Assembly (NCBI GenBank): GCA_938003515.1
Contig: CALKYL010000124.1
Location: 1 to 6,609 of the forward strand
Source of the DNA: an uncultured bacterium
GTDB taxonomy: Bacteria > Planctomycetota > UBA1135 > UBA2386
Direction: 5' to 3'
DNA: 6,609 nucleotides
This document shows, one piece after another, positions 1-6,609 of the stretch. The notes beneath the pieces were generated by a model. That model saw only the letters and a list, made by a program, of their open reading frames with translations, searched no databases and had not been told where the DNA came from. The translations under genes were made by a program, and so were the position numbers. The first letter of the stretch is position 1. Each line of letters opens with the position of its first letter.

Positions 1-1891
1 TGGTGGTCTTGCCCGAACCCGTCGGGCCGGTCACCAGGATCAAGCCACGGGGACGCCAGCAAAGTTCACGGATGATCCCCGGTGGAATGCCGATCTGCTC
101 CAGCGTCAGCAGCTTCGTCGGGATCTGCCGCAGCACCAGCGGCTTCGTGCCCGGATCGGTCGAGAACGGCAGCAGCGCTTCGCCGCGTTCGTCGGGCAGG
201 TATTCGCGGCCGCCGAACCACACCGTCGCGTCCGGGACGTGCTGGCCGCGCTCGTCGTAGACCCGGACCAGCTGCCCCGCCGCCGTCGTGCGCTCGACCA
301 TGCGCAGGCCGCCCTTCTTGACCACCGCTCGGCTCGAGATGCCGTTGCCGACGAACTCGACCACGTAGGTGCCGGGGTCGCGCAGCATCGGCAGGTCGAA
401 CGTGCGGCGCACGCGGCGCATCGGCGGCTCCGTGTATTCGTAGGTCCGCTCGAAGTTGGCGACGACCCCGTCGAGCTCGATCGACGCGTCGACCTCACGC
501 TGCGTCTCGACGTGGTAGCGGTAGCTGTCGATCGCGAACACCTTGACCAACAGCGTCGGCACGTTCTTGGTCACGAGCTCGATGCGCACCGGCTCGGCGG
601 CGCCGTAGTGTTCGGGTTGGGTCGGCGGGAAGCGCAGCTCGACGCGCCGCTCGAGCTCCTCGAGGCGGGCCGGGTCGTCGAGCAGCGAGTACCACCGCTC
701 CATGTCGCCCTGGCCGAGCAGGATCTTGGTCTCCGCCAGCACGCGCCGCAGCCAGTCGGCGTCGAGATACTCCGAATAGGCGTCGATGGAGTCCTCGGTC
801 GCGAAGAAGTGCTCGAGGCAGTCGCGCACGAGCTCCTCGTCGCCGCCGATCGCACGCATCAGCGTCGGGTACTCGCTCGCGGGGTCGACGAACTCCTCGC
901 GGCGCTGGAAGCGCTCGAGGTGCGCGCGCGCCGGGTGGCCGTGGCGGCGCGGCAGCCGGATGTAGGTCAGGAAGCGCTGCTTGTCGGGCGCACCCTGGGT
1001 CAGGTCGTGCTGCAGCCAGTGGTAGAGCACGTGCGCCTTCAGCGAGTTGAAGCGCGGCGAAAGCCGCTGCGCGAACGCCCACAGCCGCTGCAGGTGGGCC
1101 TCGCGCGTCGCGGCCTCGGCCTGCCACGCGGTGTCGGCGTCGGGCTGCAGCCGGACCAGCCAGGCGCCGACGAAGCGCGGGTCCTGGAGCAGGTCGCGCT
1201 TGGCCGCCAGGCACGCCTCGAGTTGCGGCAGCCGTAGCTCGAGGTGGATCGGCAGCGAGCCGAACCCGCGCGACTCGCGGCGCTCGAGGTCGCGCACGAT
1301 CAGCGCGGGCAGGTTGTCGACGTCGGGCCGCTCGAGCCGCCGCAGCAGGCTGTGCAGCCGCTCGGCGTCGAGGTCGGCCGTGGCCAGCGCCGGCAGCGCG
1401 CGGTCGGTGAAGCCGTCGACGGTGCCCGGGTGCGCCGCGAACGCGCGCGGGGTCAGCGTCGAGGGCGACACCAGCGTCGGATCGAGGCGCGTCGGCAGGT
1501 CGGACCTGGCGCCGGGCAGCACGCGTTCGTGCTGGAAGCGCAGCTCGAGCCGCCGCCGCAGGAAGTCGAACGTGCGCTCCGGATCCTCGCCGTAGCTGAG
1601 CAGCGCCTCCCGGTTCTCGATCTCGACGACGCGGTCGGTGCGCCCGTGCCGCTCGATCCAGGTCGGCAGGACCGCCCGCACGGCCGCGAAGTCCCGCGCG
1701 TCGAGGCGCTCCCGGCAGTGGTAGTAGTACCAGTCCTCGGTGCCCGGGATCAGGTTGGCGACCACGGCCGCCCGGTCCGGCGCGAGCGCGTACTGCTCCT
1801 CGAAGCCGATCGGGATGCCCTGGGCCGACAGCGCGACGGCCAGGGTCAAGGGCGCCAGCAGGGCGAAAGAGCGGACGTTCTGACGGTACAT
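1..1891 (-). CDS. Secreted protein with alpha-2-macroglobulin-like beta domains (3' end missing; last ~45 codons are foreign PilT-like sequence)
   Basis: Reading the minus strand from the ATG at 1891 gives an open frame of 630 complete codons that leaves the window with no stop. Residues 1-23 look like a Sec signal peptide: basic start (MYRQNVR), hydrophobic core, and likely cleavage near LSA|QG, so the protein is probably exported. Residues ~24-430 are charged and look mainly helical, with no catalytic motif that I recognise. Residues ~432-530 ([20 protein letters not shown], then a DPGTYVVEF strand) resemble the MG-type beta sandwiches of bacterial alpha-2-macroglobulin-like proteins. Residues ~538-580 resemble a small Ig or carboxypeptidase-regulatory-like fold. 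If the family assignment holds, a downstream body of several hundred residues would be expected. Instead the frame turns into PilT-like sequence near residue 586. A GGAG ribosome site supports the start. The family call rests on fold-style recognition and is moderate; the exact role is unknown. Confidence 0.72.
   Translation of the reverse strand, partial: MYRQNVRSFALLAPLTLAVALSAQGIPIGFEEQYALAPDRAAVVANLIPGTEDWYYYHCRERLDARDFAAVRAVLPTWIERHGRTDRVVEIENREALLSYGEDPERTFDFLRRRLELRFQHERVLPGARSDLPTRLDPTLVSPSTLTPRAFAAHPGTVDGFTDRALPALATADLDAERLHSLLRRLERPDVDNLPALIVRDLERRESRGFGSLPIHLELRLPQLEACLAAKRDLLQDPRFVGAWLVRLQPDADTAWQAEAATREAHLQRLWAFAQRLSPRFNSLKAHVLYHWLQHDLTQGAPDKQRFLTYIRLPRRHGHPARAHLERFQRREEFVDPASEYPTLMRAIGGDEELVRDCLEHFFATEDSIDAYSEYLDADWLRRVLAETKILLGQGDMERWYSLLDDPARLEELERRVELRFPPTQPEHYGAAEPVRIELVTKNVPTLLVKVFAIDSYRYHVETQREVDASIELDGVVANFERTYEYTEPPMRRVRRTFDLPMLRDPGTYVVEFVGNGISSRAVVKKGGLRMVERTTAAGQLVRVYDERGQHVPDATVWFGGREYLPDERGEALLPFSTDPGTKPLVLRQIPTKLLTLEQIGIPPGIIRELCWRPRGLILVTGPTGSGKTT
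2..136 (-). other. PilT/GspE-family ATPase fragment fused in frame (probable chimeric junction)
   Basis: Codons 586-630 of the left-edge frame read [19 protein letters not shown], then, after a short helix, [18 protein letters not shown]. This is the stretch just before and through the Walker A loop of type IV pilus retraction ATPases. In E. coli PilT the matching region reads LRLLP...LEQLG...GLILVTGATGSGKSTT. The P-loop is GPTGSGKT at residues 622-629, with Lys628 as the phosphate-binding lysine. PilT fits better than PilB or GspE because of the LRxIP and LEQxG spacing. PilT is a cytoplasmic hexamer that retracts pili, so it does not belong behind a signal peptide. The N-terminal PilT domain is absent here, and Walker B and the rest lie beyond the edge. 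Eight of the last 29 codons end in A or T, against about twenty of the preceding 588 (hand count), which points to a different source. The join lies roughly at 125-145. Confidence 0.85.
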
Positions 1892-1898
1892 GGACGGT

Positions 1899-1902
1899 CT
1901 CC
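1899..1902 (-). promoter_or_regulatory. Ribosome binding site of the secreted-protein gene
   Basis: On the minus strand GGAG sits 7 bases upstream of the ATG at 1891. This is good Shine-Dalgarno spacing and supports the chosen start, which also places a signal peptide directly at the N-terminus. Confidence 0.6.
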
Positions 1903-1942
1903 GGGGAGGTCTGCGGCGATGCCAACGGCGCGACCGCGGCTT

Positions 1943-1981
1943 CGGATCGCCGCCGGCCGGATCGCACGGTCCGTCGGATCG
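1943..1981. repeat. Three direct copies of heptamer CGGATCG upstream of the secreted-protein gene
   Basis: CGGATCG occurs on the plus strand at 1943-1949, 1958-1964 and 1975-1981, so copies start 15 and 17 bases apart. They lie about 50-90 bases upstream of the start codon at 1891, in the non-coding gap, where a promoter or operator could lie. Between the second and third copies is an imperfect palindrome, ACGGTCCGT. I see no clear -35/-10 pair. It could be a regulator-binding array, or chance in GC-rich sequence. Confidence 0.3.
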
Positions 1982-2032
1982 TACGGCCGGCGGGGCATCG
2001 CCGCGGCAACGCGCGCGAGAATGCGGTTCGGC

Positions 2033-2059
2033 GGCGCCGGTTCCCGAGAACCTGGCGCC
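2033..2059 (-). terminator. Strong bulged hairpin downstream of the transaldolase gene
   Basis: As minus-strand RNA, GGCGCC, a bulged A and GGUUC pair with GAACC and GGCGCC around a UCGG loop, giving 11 base pairs. It begins 38 bases after the transaldolase stop codon, a usual place for a terminator or a 3' stabilising hairpin. No U-run follows, so classical intrinsic termination is not assured. Being nearly symmetric, it would also form on the other strand, but no plus-strand gene needs it. It suggests that the secreted-protein gene is transcribed separately from carB and tal. Confidence 0.5.
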
Positions 2060-2097
2060 CGGCGCGACGGCGCGGGCCGGACCCGACGAGACCCCGA

Positions 2098-3366
2098 TCA
2101 GACGAGGCCGCGGATGCGGTCGTCGAGCGCGGTCTGGTCCTGGGTGAAGCTCGCGAGCGCCGCGGCGGTCAGGATGCCGTCCCAGCTGGCGGTGCCCTTC
2201 TGCACGCGGTCGCGCCACGACTTGTAGACCGGGATCTTGCCCTCCTTGGCGACCCGGGTGCCGTCTTCGACCGACAGCTGCGGGAACAGGTCGCCCGCGC
2301 CGTGCTCCTTCAGCGTGCCGAGCACGTCGGCGGCGGTGGCCCGCTTCGGGTCGAGCTTCGCCGCCGCCGCGGCGGCCTTCTCGAAGCCCTGGTCGATGTC
2401 CCAGAAGCAGCCGAACTTCTCGGCCTTCGGGTCGACGCCCTTCGCGTAGGAGACGTCCGGGTCGCCGCCGGTCCGGTCGGCGACCTTCTTCGGATCCGGC
2501 TTCATGTCGAGGTAGCCCTTCGCGGCGCCGGTCGGCATCGTGAAGACGTCGAGCCCGAGCAGGTCGGCGACCTGCTGACCGTTGCGCATCGACGCGCCGA
2601 TCTGCTTGACCTTCGGGCCGCCCTGCTTCGCGAGCCGCCGCACGCCCCGCTGGCTCGCGAGCGTCGCCTTCTCGCCGGCGTTCTTGCCGTCGCCGAGCTC
2701 GTTGTCGGAGAAGAACGCGTTGATGCGGCCCATGAAGACGTTGCACCAGGTGGGCCGCGCGAGCTGCGCGATCAGCCGGTTCTGCCGCGCCGAGAAGCCG
2801 AGGGTGAAGTTCAGCCGCACGCCGTCGTCGCTGAGCCGCCGCGCGGCGAGCAGGCCGGCCGGCGTCAGCGGCACCTTGACGATGAAGCGGTCCGGGCAGA
2901 TCGCGTGGAAGCGTTTGCCGTAGCGGTAGCTCGCCTCGGCGTCGTTGGAGATCGCGGTGTGCAGCTCGACGGAGACGTCGGCGTCGAAGGTGCGCACGAG
3001 CTTGAGGCCGTGCACGGCGTTGAGCACGAAGGCGATCTCCTGGACCACCGCGTCTCCGGTCACCTTCTTCTGCTTCAGGAGCTTCGCGGTGCCGGGCACG
3101 AGCTCGTCGTAGATGCCCTTCTGGACTTCCTTGTTGAGCAGCGTGTTGTTGGTCGTGAGCGCGACGAACTCGCGCACCCACAGCTCGCGGGCGGCGTCGA
3201 CGTCACCGGTGTCGAGCCACAGCGCGGTGCCGGTCTTCGAGACCGCGGCCCACAGCTCGGAGCTCGGGAACGACGAGCGCTTCTGCTGCGGCTCCTGGAC
3301 CTGCTCGAGGCAGTAGGCGGCGACATCCTTGGCGAGGGCGGAATCGTGGCTGGGGGCTTCGGACAT
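2098..3366 (-). CDS. tal: Transaldolase, divergent, with N- and C-terminal extensions
   Basis: Transaldolase moves a dihydroxyacetone unit between sugar phosphates in the non-oxidative pentose phosphate pathway, in the cytoplasm, through a lysine Schiff base. The frame starting at 3384 gives 428 residues. A Shine-Dalgarno site favours the ATG at 3366 (422 residues), against about 317 in E. coli TalB. Numbered from 3384, the TalB active-site pattern is visible: Asp58 in [10 protein letters not shown] (TalB D17), Asn79 in TTNNTLL (N35), Glu140 in VSVELH (E96), Schiff-base Lys170 in [11 protein letters not shown] (K132), Asn192 and Thr194 in LNFTLGFS (N154, T156), Arg220 in CNVFMGR (R181), and Ser265 and Arg267 in GASMRN (S226, R228). 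Phe217 sits where TalB has F178, which favours transaldolase over fructose-6-phosphate aldolase. TalB S176 appears as Asn215. About 40 extra residues precede the barrel, and more than 100 follow the ASMR strand. The C-terminal [16 protein letters not shown] resembles TalB's last helix. The gene lies 85 bases after carB on the same strand and may share its transcript. Confidence 0.9.
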   Translation of the reverse strand: MSEAPSHDSALAKDVAAYCLEQVQEPQQKRSSFPSSELWAAVSKTGTALWLDTGDVDAARELWVREFVALTTNNTLLNKEVQKGIYDELVPGTAKLLKQKKVTGDAVVQEIAFVLNAVHGLKLVRTFDADVSVELHTAISNDAEASYRYGKRFHAICPDRFIVKVPLTPAGLLAARRLSDDGVRLNFTLGFSARQNRLIAQLARPTWCNVFMGRINAFFSDNELGDGKNAGEKATLASQRGVRRLAKQGGPKVKQIGASMRNGQQVADLLGLDVFTMPTGAAKGYLDMKPDPKKVADRTGGDPDVSYAKGVDPKAEKFGCFWDIDQGFEKAAAAAAKLDPKRATAADVLGTLKEHGAGDLFPQLSVEDGTRVAKEGKIPVYKSWRDRVQKGTASWDGILTAAALASFTQDQTALDDRIRGLV

Positions 3367-3372
3367 GGCGTT

Positions 3373-3379
3373 CTCCACC
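3373..3379 (-). promoter_or_regulatory. Ribosome binding site that decides the transaldolase start
   Basis: On the minus strand GGTGGAG lies 6 bases before the ATG at 3366, a close match to a Shine-Dalgarno sequence. The alternative in-frame ATG at 3384, six codons earlier, has no comparable site at good spacing. The shorter protein beginning MSEAPSHD is therefore preferred. Confidence 0.6.
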
Positions 3380-3433
3380 GACATGCTAGACGACCGCCAC
3401 GCCGCTCGCGAGTCGCGCGCGGGCTTTCGCGCA

Positions 3434-3450
3434 CGCCCGGCGATCGGGCG
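3434..3450 (-). other. Short GC hairpin just after the carB stop
   Basis: A perfect 6-base-pair stem, CGCCCG with CGGGCG, closes a 5-base loop one base beyond the carB TGA codon. No U-run follows. With only 85 bases before the transaldolase start, it could be a weak terminator, an RNA-stability element or chance in GC-rich sequence. It does not settle whether carB and tal share a transcript. Confidence 0.25.
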
Positions 3451-3451
3451 A

Positions 3452-6609
<3,158 letters not shown>

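Noticed and set aside
106..498. 130-codon minus-strand frame rich in Arg, Ser and Cys
   Set aside because: Its composition is that of an out-of-frame shadow, and it overlaps the beta-domain coding region of the real gene.
495..2009. 504-codon open frame on the minus strand over the secreted-protein gene
   Set aside because: Its product is a low-complexity Arg/Ala/Pro string with no domains. It is a shadow of the real frame, which starts at 1891 with a signal peptide and normal residue mix.
3384..3384. ATG at 3384 as the transaldolase start
   Set aside because: It is possible, but it lacks a good Shine-Dalgarno site, while the ATG at 3366 has GGTGGAG six bases upstream.

Overview
The window is a high-GC bacterial segment (well over 60% G+C by eye, with G or C at almost every third codon position). 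It carries three protein genes, all read from the minus strand, so transcription runs from right to left. In that order they are: carB, the large subunit of carbamoyl-phosphate synthase, whose first roughly 49 codons lie beyond the right edge; a divergent transaldolase with extra N- and C-terminal sequence; and a secreted, helix-rich protein with alpha-2-macroglobulin-like beta domains, which runs off the left edge. The strong G/C third-position bias and the style of the secreted protein suggest Planctomycetota or another high-GC environmental lineage. That is an impression only; nothing in the window fixes the taxon.

Layout from right to left: 6609-3452 carB (5' end missing, otherwise intact, both ATP-grasp halves and the C-terminal allosteric domain present); 3451-3367 a short gap with a small GC hairpin just after the carB stop; 3366-2098 the transaldolase gene, with a Shine-Dalgarno sequence that favours the second of two nearby ATGs; 2097-1892 a 206-base gap with a strong bulged hairpin with a 4-base loop (possible terminator or 3' stabiliser) and a three-copy heptamer; 1891-1 the secreted protein gene. 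carB serves pyrimidine and arginine synthesis, and transaldolase serves the pentose phosphate pathway that supplies ribose-5-phosphate. The two may share a transcript, but a functional tie is only inferred. The hairpin suggests that the secreted protein gene is a separate unit.

The most notable point is at the left edge. The last ~45 codons of the secreted-protein frame are not that protein. They match a PilT-type pilus-retraction ATPase, including an intact Walker A loop, joined in frame within about nucleotides 125-145 and cut off by the window edge. A cytoplasmic nucleotide-binding motif at the end of a signal-peptide protein makes no topological sense, and synonymous codon use changes close to the join. 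The likeliest reading is an assembly chimera at a contig end or a recombination scar, not a new fusion protein. I found no RNA gene, mobile element, CRISPR array or evident novel system.
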